Shown: positions 43,562-52,189 of the stretch, piece after piece | Layout: each line of letters begins with the position of its first letter | Position numbering within the stretch: position 1 is the first letter of the stretch | NCBI RefSeq assembly: GCF_009831215.1 | Contig: NZ_WUTW01000002.1 | Span: 915,440-979,439, forward strand | Origin: Actinomadura rayongensis | Lineage (GTDB): Bacteria > Actinomycetota > Actinomycetes > Streptosporangiales > Streptosporangiaceae | Reading direction: 5' to 3' | DNA: 64,000 nt | The notes under the pieces: model-generated | The model's database searches: none | What the model saw: only the letters and a program-made list of their open reading frames with translations | What the model was told of the DNA's origin: nothing | Program-made: the position numbers and the translations under genes

Positions 43562-44124
43562 GCGGGCCGCTCGCCGACTTCCTGTTCGAGATCGGCCTGC
43601 TCAAGCGCTACAAGCGGACGGGCTGGCTCGTCGCGGGCGTCGCCGACCCCGAGAGCATCGCCGACCATTCGATGCGGACGGCCGTGATCGCCGCCGTCCT
43701 CGCCGTCCTGGAGGGCGCGAATCCGGACCGCGCCGCGCTGCTCGCCCTTTTCCACGACACGCAGGAGACGCGGCTCACGGATCTGCCGTATCTGTCGCGT
43801 CCGTACGTGACGAAGGCCGGCAACGAAGAGGTCACCGCGGATCAGACGCGCGCCCTCCCGGACGTTCTGGCCGCCTTTCTCGGGACGGCCGTCGGCGAGT
43901 ACGAGGGAAAGGCGAGCCCGGAGGCCGTGTGCGCCCGGGACGCCGACAAGCTCGAATGCCTGCTCCAGGCCGTCGAATACCGGAGCCAGGGCAATCGGAA
44001 CGTCCAGCCGTGGATCGACACCTCGCTCGCGCAGCTCACCACCGACACGGCGAAGCGCATCGCGGAAAGCGCGCTGGAGACCGGCTGCCTGGACTGGCTC
44101 GCCCGGGCGCTGGGCCGGGACTAG
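43558..44124 (+). CDS. HD-domain phosphohydrolase (YfbR/HDDC2-like)
   Basis: The 188-residue protein shows the HD metal-binding set: His37 in IADHSMR, His66-Asp67 in LFHDTQETR, and a later Asp in ARDADKLECL. The pattern and length fit 5'-deoxynucleotidase YfbR and the HDDC2 family, which hydrolyse nucleoside monophosphates. It is coupled to the SDR-like gene. Its TAG overlaps the stop of the convergent SDR in a shared CTAG. Confidence 0.88.
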   Translation: MSGPLADFLFEIGLLKRYKRTGWLVAGVADPESIADHSMRTAVIAAVLAVLEGANPDRAALLALFHDTQETRLTDLPYLSRPYVTKAGNEEVTADQTRALPDVLAAFLGTAVGEYEGKASPEAVCARDADKLECLLQAVEYRSQGNRNVQPWIDTSLAQLTTDTAKRIAESALETGCLDWLARALGRD

Positions 44125-44867
44125 AACGCGCCGATGCCCCCGTCCACGGCGAGATAGGCGCCGTGCACGTAATCGGCGTCGTCCGAGACCAGGAACGCGA
44201 CCGCCCCGGCGATGTCGCGCGGTTCCCCGATGCGCCGGGACGGAACGGTCTTCGCGAACGCCTCCCCGGTGACGGCGAGCATGTCGCGCGTGCCCTCGGT
44301 GGTGATCGCGCCCGGGCTGACGGTGTTGACGCGGATTCCCGACGGCGCGTACTCGGCCGTCCACGACTGCGTCAGGTTGTTCAATGCGGCCTTGCTGGAC
44401 GCGTAGGCGACGACGTCCTTCGCCGCCTGCCGCGAGACGACCGTGCTGATGTTGACGATCGCGCCGCCGCCCCGCTCGGCCATTTCCGGCGCGAGCGCGG
44501 CGACCAGGAAGAACGGCGCCTTCACGTTGACGGCGTAGATGGCGTCGAAGACCTCCTCGGTCGTGTCGGCGACCGGCAGGAACGGGAAGATGCCCGCGTT
44601 GTTGACCAGGACGTCGACCCGCCCGGTGACCGCGAGCGCGGCCCGCGCCAGGGCGGCCGGGCCGCCGGGGGCGGCGAGGTCGGCGGCCACGAAGTCGGCC
44701 GCGCCGCCCGCGGCGCGCAGCGCCTCGACCGCCCGCGCGCCGCGTTCGGCGTCGCGGCCGGAGACGATGACGTGCGCGCCGCGCTCGGCGAGGACTTCGG
44801 CGACGGCGCGGCCGATGCCGCTCGTGGAGCCGGTCACGAGGGCGGTCTTGCCGGTGAGAGAGGACAC
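44121..44867 (-). CDS. Short-chain dehydrogenase/reductase, paralogue 1
   Basis: A 248-residue classical SDR with cofactor motif TGSTSGIG, NNAG, catalytic Ser in NISTVVS and Tyr-Lys in YASSK, and the C-terminal HGAYLAVDGG. It closely resembles 3-oxoacyl-ACP reductases, but substrate is not determined. It is about 70% identical by eye to the next gene upstream (44959-45708). GTG 44867 follows GGGGAG. Confidence 0.92.
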   Translation of the reverse strand: MSSLTGKTALVTGSTSGIGRAVAEVLAERGAHVIVSGRDAERGARAVEALRAAGGAADFVAADLAAPGGPAALARAALAVTGRVDVLVNNAGIFPFLPVADTTEEVFDAIYAVNVKAPFFLVAALAPEMAERGGGAIVNISTVVSRQAAKDVVAYASSKAALNNLTQSWTAEYAPSGIRVNTVSPGAITTEGTRDMLAVTGEAFAKTVPSRRIGEPRDIAGAVAFLVSDDADYVHGAYLAVDGGIGAF

Positions 44868-44889
44868 GGAACTCCCCGGGAGAGTGGAC

Positions 44890-44950
44890 GGACTGTGTCG
44901 GAAATATCAGCGCGAAGTGGGAAAGGCCACGCCCGGTCCCGACACAGTCC
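44890..44950. promoter_or_regulatory. Inverted repeat upstream of SDR paralogue 1
   Basis: GGACTGTGTCGG (44890-44901) is perfectly complementary to CCGACACAGTCC (44939-44950), spaced 37 bp, between the two SDR genes. It may be an operator pair, a riboleader stem or a terminator of the upstream gene; position does not decide. Confidence 0.45.
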
Positions 44951-44958
44951 TCTTCCGG

Positions 44959-45708
44959 TCAGGCCGCGGTGAAGCCGCCGTCCGCGGTGAGGTTGGCGCC
45001 GTGGACGAACCCGGCCTCGTCCGCGGCGAGGAACGCGACGGCCGCGGCGACGTCGCGCGGTTCGCCGAGCCGGCCCGCCGGGATGCGCGCCTCGAACGTC
45101 TCCCGGTTGGCGCTGAGGAGGTCGCGTGCGCCCTCGGTGACGATCGGGCCGGGGCTGACGGTGTTGACGCGCACGCCCGACGGCGCGAACTCGATCGTCC
45201 ACGACCGCGAGAGGTTGTCGAGCGCGGCCTTGCTGAGGGCGTAGACGACGGCGTCCTTGGAGCCCTTGGTCGCGACGACGGAGCTGATGTTGACGATCGC
45301 GCCGCCGCCCCGCTCGGCCATCTTCGGCGCGAGTTCGGCGACGAGAACGAACGGCGCCTTCACGTTGACGGCGTAGACGCTGTCCAGAATCTCCTCGGTG
45401 GTGCCGGCGGTCGGCGCGAACGGGAAGATGCCCGCGTTGTTGACCAGGACGTCGATCCGCCCGGTGACCGCGGACGCCTCGCGGGCGAGCGTGCGGGCGC
45501 CGTCGGTCGAGGTGAGGTCGGCGGCGACGAAATCGGCCTTGCCGCCCGCCGCGCGGATGGCCTCGACCGCCTGCGCGCCGCGTCCGGCGTCCCGGCCGGA
45601 GACGATGACGTGCGCGCCGCGCTCGGCGAGCACGTCGGCGACGGCGCGGCCGATGCCGCTGGTGGAGCCGGTCACGAGGGCGGTCTTGCCGGTGAGCGAA
45701 GAGGACAC
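44959..45708 (-). CDS. Short-chain dehydrogenase/reductase, paralogue 2
   Basis: A 249-residue SDR with TGSTSGIG, NNAG, catalytic Ser in NISSVVA and Tyr-Lys in YALSK, C-terminal HGANLTADGG. It is a tandem duplicate of the neighbouring SDR and starts at GTG 45708 after GGGGAG. It is divergent from a TetR gene across 89 bp that carry two matching palindromes, so it is likely repressed by that regulator. Confidence 0.92.
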   Translation of the reverse strand: MSSSLTGKTALVTGSTSGIGRAVADVLAERGAHVIVSGRDAGRGAQAVEAIRAAGGKADFVAADLTSTDGARTLAREASAVTGRIDVLVNNAGIFPFAPTAGTTEEILDSVYAVNVKAPFVLVAELAPKMAERGGGAIVNISSVVATKGSKDAVVYALSKAALDNLSRSWTIEFAPSGVRVNTVSPGPIVTEGARDLLSANRETFEARIPAGRLGEPRDVAAAVAFLAADEAGFVHGANLTADGGFTAA

Positions 45709-45726
45709 GGAGGACTCCCCAGTAGT

Positions 45727-45777
45727 TGGAATGACCTTTCCAGGAGTACCAGGGCCGAGATTGGAATGTCAATTCCA
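45727..45777. promoter_or_regulatory. Two TetR-type operators in the divergent promoter region
   Basis: Two 16-bp palindromes share TGGAAT-N5-TTCCA: 45727-45742 (TGGAATGACCTTTCCA) and 45762-45777 (TGGAATGTCAATTCCA), 35 bp centre to centre. They sit between the SDR and the TetR gene, so they should control both directions. Confidence 0.8.
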
Positions 45778-45797
45778 GTCCGGGTAAGATCGAGGGC

Positions 45798-46409
45798 ATG
45801 AGCGCCGCCGAGCCACGCCTGACCGCCCCCGGGCGCCGCACGCGCGAGCGCATCGTCGAGACGGCCGCCGAGCTGATCTTCCACAAGGGCGTCGCGGGGA
45901 CGAGCATCCCCGACATCCAGCAGGCCGCCGGGGTCAGCGCGTCGCAGATCTACCACTACTTCAAGGACAAGCAGGGCCTCGTCCGCGCGGTGATCGAGTA
46001 CCGGACCGAGCGGGCGCTCGTCCACCAGGGCCCGCTGCTGGAAACGGTGGAGAGCCTGGCGGACCTGCGCGCGTGGTCCGACGCCGCCGTGGCGATCCAG
46101 GACGGACGCGAGTGCGCCGGCGGCTGCGAGGTCGGGTCGCTCGCCAGCGAACTGGCCGAGTCCTGCCCGGAGACGCGCACCGCGCTGGCCGCCTCGTTCG
46201 AGCGCTGGGAGGAGCCGATCCGCGTCGCCCTCGCCCGGTTGCGCGAGCGCGGCGAGCTGCGGGCGGACGCCGACCCGCACGATCTCGCGACCGTCCTGCT
46301 CGCCGCGCTCCAGGGCGGGCTGCTGCTCACCCAGGTGCGGCGCACGTCGCATCCGCTGCGGACCGCGCTGGACGGCGCGCTCGCCTACATCGCGACGTTC
46401 GCGCCGTAG
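45798..46409 (+). CDS. TetR-family transcriptional repressor
   Basis: The 203-residue regulator has an N-terminal TetR helix-turn-helix (RIVETAAELIFHKGVAG, IPDIQQAAGVSASQIYHYFKD) and a C-terminal ligand domain of the YvdT/AcrR-like kind (GGCEVGSLASELAE). It probably binds the two palindromes upstream and represses the divergent SDR genes and itself. GAGGG precedes ATG 45798. Its stop is adjacent to that of the convergent ABC-F gene. Confidence 0.92.
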   Translation: MSAAEPRLTAPGRRTRERIVETAAELIFHKGVAGTSIPDIQQAAGVSASQIYHYFKDKQGLVRAVIEYRTERALVHQGPLLETVESLADLRAWSDAAVAIQDGRECAGGCEVGSLASELAESCPETRTALAASFERWEEPIRVALARLRERGELRADADPHDLATVLLAALQGGLLLTQVRRTSHPLRTALDGALAYIATFAP

Positions 46410-46410
46410 G

Positions 46411-48048
46411 TCAGCGCTCGGCGGGCGTCCCGGCGGCCATCTCGACGCGGCGCGTCGTCCTTACGGCTGCGAGCATCCGCCGGTCGTGCGTGACCAGCAG
46501 CAACGTGCCGGTGTAGGAGTCGAGCGCGGACTCCAGCTGCTCGATCGCGGGCAGGTCCAGATGGTTGGTCGGCTCGTCCAGGACGAGCAGGTTCACGCCG
46601 CGTCCCTGGAGCAGCGCGAGAGCGGCGCGCGTCCGCTCGCCGGGCGACAGGCTCGCGGCCGGACGCGTCACGTGGTCGGCGCGCAGGCCGAACTTGGCGA
46701 GCAGCGTCCGGACGTCGGCGGGCGAGGTCTCCGGGACGGCCGAACGAAACGCGTCCAGCAGGCTCTCGCCGCCGTGGAACAGCGCGCGGGCCTGGTCGAT
46801 CTCGCCGACGACGACGCCGGGGCCGAGCGCGGCCGTCCCCGCGTCCAGCGGGACGCGGCCGAGCAGCGCGCCGAGCAGCGTCGACTTCCCCGACCCGTTC
46901 GCGCCGGTGATCGCGACGCGGTCCGCCCAGTCGATCTGCAGCGTCGCCGGGCCGAACGTGAAGTCGCCGCGCTTCACCACGGCGTCGCGCAGCGTCGCCA
47001 CGACCGCGCCCGAGCGGGGCGCGGCGGCGATGTGCATCCGCAGCTCCCACTCCTTGCGCGGCTCCTCGACCGCCTCCAGCCGCTCGATCATCCGCTCGGA
47101 CTGCCGGACCTTCGACGCCTGCTTCTCCGTCGCCTCGGCGCGGAACTTCTTGCCGATCTTGTCGTTGTCGGTGCTCTTGCGGCGCGCGTTGCGGACGCCC
47201 TTGTCCATCCAGTTGCGCTGCGTCCGCGCCCGGTCCTCCAGCGCGGCGCGGCGGTCGGCGTACTCCTCGTAGTTCTCGCGGGCGTGCCGCCGCGCCACCG
47301 CGCGTTCCTCCAGGTAGGACGCGTAACCGCCGCCGAACAGGGTGATCTGCTGCTGCGCCAGGTCCAGTTCCAGGATCTTGGTGGCGGTGCGGGTGAGGAA
47401 CTCGCGGTCGTGGCTGACGACGACCACGCCCGCGCGCAGGCCCTGGACGAACTCCTCCAGCCGCGCGAGGCCGTCCAGGTCGAGGTCGTTGGTGGGCTCG
47501 TCCAGCAGGAACACGTCGTGCCGGGACAGCAGCAGCGACGCCAGCCCCGCCCGCGCCGCCTGCCCGCCCGACAGCGCGGTCATCGGGGTGTCGAGGTCGA
47601 CGGCCAGGCCGAGCGAGGCGGCGACGGCCTCGGCGCGGTCGTCCAGGTCCGCGCCGCCGAGGCCGAGCCAGCGCTCCAGGCTCTCGGCGTAGGCGTCGCC
47701 CGCGCCGGGGGCGTCGTCCACCAGGGCCTGCGTCGCCGCGTCCATGGCCTCCTGAGCCGCGGCGACGCCCGTCCGGCGCGCCAGGAACGCCCGGACGGTC
47801 TCGCCCTCGCGCCGCTGCGCCTCCTGCGGCAGGTGCCCCACGACGGCGGACGGCGGCGACAGGCGCACCTCGCCGTCCTCGGGCGGCACGAGGCCCGCGA
47901 GGATCTTCAGCAGCGTGGACTTCCCGGCGCCGTTGGCCCCGACGAGCCCGATCACGTCCCCCGGCGCCACCACGAGGTCGAGACCGCTGAACAGCGCGCG
48001 GTCGCCATGACCCGCGGCGAGATTCTTGACTACGAGCGTCCCGGACAT
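46411..48048 (-). CDS. ABC-F family ATPase (ribosome-associated)
   Basis: A 545-residue protein with two ABC domains and no membrane segments: Walker A GANGAGKST and GANGSGKST, signatures LSGGQAARAG and LSPGERTRAA, Walker B VFLLDEPTNDLD and LLVLDEPTNHLD. A charged interdomain linker (NARRKSTDNDKIGKKFRAEA) matches the ABC-F P-site tRNA interaction motif. ABC-F proteins act on ribosomes, either in translation or in antibiotic protection. No resistance genes adjoin, so I cannot choose. Confidence 0.92.
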   Translation of the reverse strand: MSGTLVVKNLAAGHGDRALFSGLDLVVAPGDVIGLVGANGAGKSTLLKILAGLVPPEDGEVRLSPPSAVVGHLPQEAQRREGETVRAFLARRTGVAAAQEAMDAATQALVDDAPGAGDAYAESLERWLGLGGADLDDRAEAVAASLGLAVDLDTPMTALSGGQAARAGLASLLLSRHDVFLLDEPTNDLDLDGLARLEEFVQGLRAGVVVVSHDREFLTRTATKILELDLAQQQITLFGGGYASYLEERAVARRHARENYEEYADRRAALEDRARTQRNWMDKGVRNARRKSTDNDKIGKKFRAEATEKQASKVRQSERMIERLEAVEEPRKEWELRMHIAAAPRSGAVVATLRDAVVKRGDFTFGPATLQIDWADRVAITGANGSGKSTLLGALLGRVPLDAGTAALGPGVVVGEIDQARALFHGGESLLDAFRSAVPETSPADVRTLLAKFGLRADHVTRPAASLSPGERTRAALALLQGRGVNLLVLDEPTNHLDLPAIEQLESALDSYTGTLLLVTHDRRMLAAVRTTRRVEMAAGTPAER

Positions 48049-48079
48049 CAGCCCGATCGTAGGCGACGCGTGAGCCCGA

Positions 48080-49180
48080 TCAGAGCCAGCCGTTGCGGCG
48101 GAAGCCCCGGTAGAGGGTCAGGCAGATGGTGGCGATCACGCCGACGATCATCGGATAGCCGTAGCGCCAGTGCAGCTCGGGCATGTGGTCGAAGTTCATG
48201 CCGTACATCCCGGCGATCGCGGTCGGGACCATGAAGATCGCGCCCCAGGCCGAGATCTTCCGCATGTCCTGGTTGTCGGCGACGGTCACCTGCGTCATGT
48301 GCGCCTGGAGGATCGGGTTCAGCAGCTCGTCGTAGGACTCCACCAGCTCCCGGACGCGGGTCAGGTGGTCCTCGACGTCGCGCAGGTACTCCTTGATGTC
48401 GTCCGGGACGAACCGCCGCCCGGTCAGGTTGCGCAGCGGCCCCGCCAGCGGCCCGACGGCGCGCTTGAGCTGGATGACCTCGCGCTTCAGCCGGTAGATG
48501 CGACGGGCCTCGTCGGTGCGCTCGGGCGAGAACACCGTCTCCTCGACCTCGTCGATGTCCTCCTGGAGGGCCTCGGCGACGTTCACGTACCCGTCCACCA
48601 CGCGGTCGGCGACGGCGTGCAGGACGGCGGCGGGCCCGAGCGACAGCCGCTCGGGCATCTCCTCCAGCCGCGCCCGGACGGTCGCCAGCTCCCCGTGCGC
48701 GCCGTGCCGGACGGTCACGACGAAGTCCGCGCCGCAGAACACCATCAGCTCGCCGGTCTCCACGACCTCCGCCTCCTCCGGCGGACGCCGCACGTACCCG
48801 ACGGTCTTCATCACGAAGAAGTGCGTGTCGTCGTAGCGTTCCAGCTTCGGCCGCTGGTGGGCGTTGATGGCGTCCTCGACGGCGAGCGGGTGCAGGCCGA
48901 ACACCTCGGCCAGCTCGGTCAGCTCGGCGGCGGACGGCTCGTGCAGCCCGACCCAGACGAACCCGGCGCTCTCCTCGTCGCCGGCGTCGAGGCGGCCGTC
49001 GCGGATGAGCCGGACGGCGTCGGCGACCGAGTCGGTGCAGACCCGGTGCCCGTCGATGTAGGCGGCCCAGTCGATCACCGCGGTGTCGCGGACGGCGGCG
49101 CGCGTCAGCCGCTCGGGCCTGCTGCGGGGCTTGAACAGCGACATCGTCGTACGCCCGGGACGTACACGCGTCATGGCCAT
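48080..49180 (-). CDS. corA: CorA-family magnesium/cobalt transporter
   Basis: The 366-residue protein has a large cytoplasmic domain, a long helix (LQEDIDEVEETVF to VESYDELLNPILQ) and two C-terminal transmembrane helices with the GMN filter motif in YGMNFDHMPEL. CorA forms pentameric Mg2+ channels. AGGAG lies seven bases upstream of ATG 49180. It precedes the ABC-F gene by 31 bp in the same direction; a functional link is not evident. Confidence 0.94.
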   Translation of the reverse strand: MAMTRVRPGRTTMSLFKPRSRPERLTRAAVRDTAVIDWAAYIDGHRVCTDSVADAVRLIRDGRLDAGDEESAGFVWVGLHEPSAAELTELAEVFGLHPLAVEDAINAHQRPKLERYDDTHFFVMKTVGYVRRPPEEAEVVETGELMVFCGADFVVTVRHGAHGELATVRARLEEMPERLSLGPAAVLHAVADRVVDGYVNVAEALQEDIDEVEETVFSPERTDEARRIYRLKREVIQLKRAVGPLAGPLRNLTGRRFVPDDIKEYLRDVEDHLTRVRELVESYDELLNPILQAHMTQVTVADNQDMRKISAWGAIFMVPTAIAGMYGMNFDHMPELHWRYGYPMIVGVIATICLTLYRGFRRNGWL

Positions 49181-49563
49181 GAGGTGCTCCTAACCGCCCG
49201 GTCGCACGCGCCTGCGCGCGCCCGGCCCGGTCAGTGCGGGGAGCGCGCGTGAGGGAGTGCGGCCGGACGCCGTGGGAGGGCGGTCGGTCGGACGACAGTC
49301 CCGCTCGGACTGTGAGGGTTCTCCGGCGAACTGCACGTATCACCAGGACTCATCCCGACCACCTCCTTCACCACCGTCGAGCGTCTCAAGACTCCTCGAA
49401 CACTACCAGCCGACATATGAGACGCAGTTGACAACGCGGAAGTTGCCTCCGACCTCATCCGGGCGTTCCGGTTCGTACACCGGACCGTCCGTGACGGCGA
49501 CCGCGCGCACGCGCGAAACCCGGCGGCGTGGGGCCGTGCGGACAGTCGGTAAGCTCCCCGTTC
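49181..49563. other. Divergent promoter region between corA and purD
   Basis: This 383-bp stretch has no gene. TTGACA at 49428-49433 is a -35-like site for purD, but no matching -10 follows at normal spacing. I found no convincing riboswitch fold by eye; a Mg2+ sensor upstream of corA would be reasonable to test. Confidence 0.35.
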
Positions 49564-50808
49564 GTGCGAGTACTCGTCCTTGGATCGGGTGGCCGCGAGC
49601 ACGCGCTCGCCCGCGCCCTGCGCCGCGACCCCGCCGTCACCGACCTGCACTGCGGGCCCGGCAACCCGGGGACGGCCGCCGTCGCGACCAACCACCAGAT
49701 CGACCCGACCGACCCGTCCGCCGTGGTCGAGCTGGCCGGACGGCTCCGCGTCGACCTCGTCGTCGTCGGCCCGGAGGCGGTGCTCGTCGCGGGCGTCGGG
49801 GACGCGCTGCGCGCCGCCGGGATCGCCTGCTTCGGCCCGGACGCCGAGGCCGCGCGGATCGAGGGCTCCAAGGCGTTCGCCAAGGACGTGATGCGCTCCG
49901 CCGGGGTGCCGACCGCCGACGCGCGGGTCTGCGACTCGACGTCCGACGCCGAGGCCGCGCTCGACGCCTACGGCCCGCCCTACGTGGTGAAGGACGACGG
50001 GCTCGCGGCGGGCAAGGGCGTCGTCGTGACGTCCGACCGCGCCGCCGCGCTCGCGCACGCCGCCGCCTGCGACCGCGTCGTCGTGGAGGAGTACCTGGAC
50101 GGCCCCGAGGTGTCGCTGTTCGCGCTGTGCGACGGCGTCAGCGCCGTCCCGCTGCTGCCCGCGCAGGACTTCAAGCGCGCGCTGGACGGCGACGAGGGCC
50201 CGAACACCGGCGGCATGGGCGCCTACACGCCGCTGCCGTGGGCGCCGGACGGCCTGGTGGACGAGGTGATGGCGACGGTCGTCCGGCCCACGCTGGACGA
50301 GCTGCGCTCCCGGGGCACGCCGTACGTCGGGGTGCTCTACGCGGGGCTCGCGCTGACCTCGGCCGGGGTGCGGGTCGTGGAGTTCAACGCGCGGTTCGGG
50401 GACCCGGAGACGCAGGTCGTCCTGGACCGGCTGGCGACGCCGCTCGGCGGGCTGCTCCAGGCGTGCGCGCTCGGCGTCCTCAACCCGTCGACGGCGCTGG
50501 AGTGGACGCCGGGCGCGGCCGTGACGGTCGTCGTCTCGGCGGAGGGCTATCCGGCCGCGCCGGTGAAGGGCGACGTCATCGCGGGCCTCGCCGAGGCGGA
50601 CGCCGTCGCCGGCGCGTACGTGCTGCACGCGGGCACCACCGTGAACGACGAGAACCTGCTCGTCGCGAACGGCGGACGCGTGCTGAACGTCGTCGGCACG
50701 GGCGCGGACGTCGCGGCGGCGCGCGCGGCGGCCTACGCGGCGCTCGGCAAGCTGAAGATGCGCGGCGGCCACTACCGCACCGACATCGCCGCCCAGGCGG
50801 TCGGCTGA
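49564..50808 (+). CDS. purD: Phosphoribosylamine-glycine ligase
   Basis: The 414-residue ATP-grasp enzyme makes GAR in purine synthesis. It has the N-terminal LVLGSGGREHALA, the ATP-grasp lysine segment YVVKDDGLAAGKGVVV, and the metal-site signature EFNARFGDPETQ. GTG 49564 fits the family start. purB lies 1.4 kb downstream in the same direction, but LtrA lies between. Confidence 0.96.
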   Translation: MRVLVLGSGGREHALARALRRDPAVTDLHCGPGNPGTAAVATNHQIDPTDPSAVVELAGRLRVDLVVVGPEAVLVAGVGDALRAAGIACFGPDAEAARIEGSKAFAKDVMRSAGVPTADARVCDSTSDAEAALDAYGPPYVVKDDGLAAGKGVVVTSDRAAALAHAAACDRVVVEEYLDGPEVSLFALCDGVSAVPLLPAQDFKRALDGDEGPNTGGMGAYTPLPWAPDGLVDEVMATVVRPTLDELRSRGTPYVGVLYAGLALTSAGVRVVEFNARFGDPETQVVLDRLATPLGGLLQACALGVLNPSTALEWTPGAAVTVVVSAEGYPAAPVKGDVIAGLAEADAVAGAYVLHAGTTVNDENLLVANGGRVLNVVGTGADVAAARAAAYAALGKLKMRGGHYRTDIAAQAVG

Positions 50809-50810
50809 CC

Positions 50811-50975
50811 CGCGCGGGCGGCGGGGCCTCAGGGCTGACCTGCGCGGGCGGGGGCGGCAGGCCCTGAGGGCTGACCCGCAGGGGCGGGGGCGGCGGGCCC
50901 CTGAGGGCTGACCTGCGCGGGCGGGGGCGGCGGGCCTCGCGCGGTGATCGCCCCGCGCGGGCGGGGGCGGCGTTG
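50811..50975. repeat. Intergenic tandem repeat, 36-40 bp units
   Basis: Four to five degenerate units of the type GCGCGGGCGGGGGCGGC with GGCCCTGAGGGCTGACC follow one another between purD and ltrA. Unit length varies slightly (36-40 bp). It is non-coding and can fold into GC-rich hairpins (GGCCCTGAGGGC). It may terminate purD transcripts. Confidence 0.75.
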
Positions 50976-51040
50976 CCGGGGGCGTGCGGATCGGGGATGA
51001 TCGCCCGATTACATGATTACCCCGCTGGTCGGAGCTTCGC

Positions 51041-52189
51041 ATGGCCTCGCACACCCCCGTCCCTCCCCTCGACGCCGAGGATCAGGCGTACCGGGTCACC
51101 ACCCTGGAACTGTTCTTCGACCTCGTCTTCGTCTTCGCGCTCACCCAGCTCACCGGCGTCTTCACCCACCACCTGAACCCGGCCGGGCTGGCGCAGATCG
51201 TGATCATGTTCGGCGTCCTGTGGTGGATGTACGCCGGGTACGCGTGGCTGACCAACACGCTCGCGCCGACGACGCCCGGACGGCGGCTGCTCGTCCTCGT
51301 CGGCATGGGCGGGTTCTTCATGGTCGCGCTCGCCACCCCCACCGGATTCGGACGCGGCGGGATCTTCTGGGGCGTCGGCTATCTCGTCCTGGTCAGCGCG
51401 CACGCCGCGCTCTACAGCCGGGAGAACCCGCAGATCTTCAAGGTGCTGCCCGCGAACGTCCTGGCCGGCGGGCTGATCGTCACGGCGGGCGTGCTGGCGG
51501 ACGGCCCGGCGGTGTGGGTGCTGTGGACGCTCGCGCTGGTCGTCCCGATCGTGCAGCCCTACCTCGTCCCGGCGGGCGGACGGTTCCGGCTCCGCCCAGC
51601 GCACATCGTGGAACGCCACGGCCTGCTCGTCATGATCACGCTCGGCGAGTCGATCGCGGCGATGGGCGCGGGCGCGGCGGCGCTGGAGCTGGACGCGGGG
51701 CTCGTCCTCGCCGTCCTGCTCGGCCTCGCGCTCGCCGCCGCCCTCTGGTGGACGTACTTCGGCGGCGACGACGAGCGCGCCGAGGAGAAGCTGACCGAGG
51801 CGGGCGAGGTCCACCGCGTCCAGCTCACGATGTACGGCTACTTCTACGCCCACATTCCGCTGCTGGTGGGCGTCCTGGTGCTGGCCGCCGGACTCAAGAA
51901 GGCCGTCGGGCACGCGGCCGACCACCTGCACACCGGCCCCGCGCTGGCCCTCGGCGGCGGCCTCGCGCTCTACCTCGCGGGCGACGCGCTGTTCCGGCGG
52001 ATCATCGGGATCGGGCCGTCCAAGATCAGGCTGGGCGCGGCGGTCGCGAGCCTCGCGGCCGTCCCGGCGGGGCTGTGGGCGGCGGGCGCGGAGCTGGCCC
52101 TGCTCACGGCGGTGCTCGTGATCGCGCTGCTCGCCGAGCATCGAGCCGGACGCGAGCACGCGGAACAACCTGCGACAATCGAGCCGTGA
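51041..52189 (+). CDS. Low-temperature requirement protein A (LtrA) family
   Basis: The 382-residue membrane protein has about ten hydrophobic helices. The N-terminal segment LELFFDLVFVFALTQLT is diagnostic of LtrA; HIVERHGLLVMITLGESIAA is the second signature. LtrA is needed for cold growth in Listeria, biochemical role unknown. Its stop overlaps the purB start (GTGA), an unexpected coupling. Confidence 0.92.
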   Translation: MASHTPVPPLDAEDQAYRVTTLELFFDLVFVFALTQLTGVFTHHLNPAGLAQIVIMFGVLWWMYAGYAWLTNTLAPTTPGRRLLVLVGMGGFFMVALATPTGFGRGGIFWGVGYLVLVSAHAALYSRENPQIFKVLPANVLAGGLIVTAGVLADGPAVWVLWTLALVVPIVQPYLVPAGGRFRLRPAHIVERHGLLVMITLGESIAAMGAGAAALELDAGLVLAVLLGLALAAALWWTYFGGDDERAEEKLTEAGEVHRVQLTMYGYFYAHIPLLVGVLVLAAGLKKAVGHAADHLHTGPALALGGGLALYLAGDALFRRIIGIGPSKIRLGAAVASLAAVPAGLWAAGAELALLTAVLVIALLAEHRAGREHAEQPATIEP

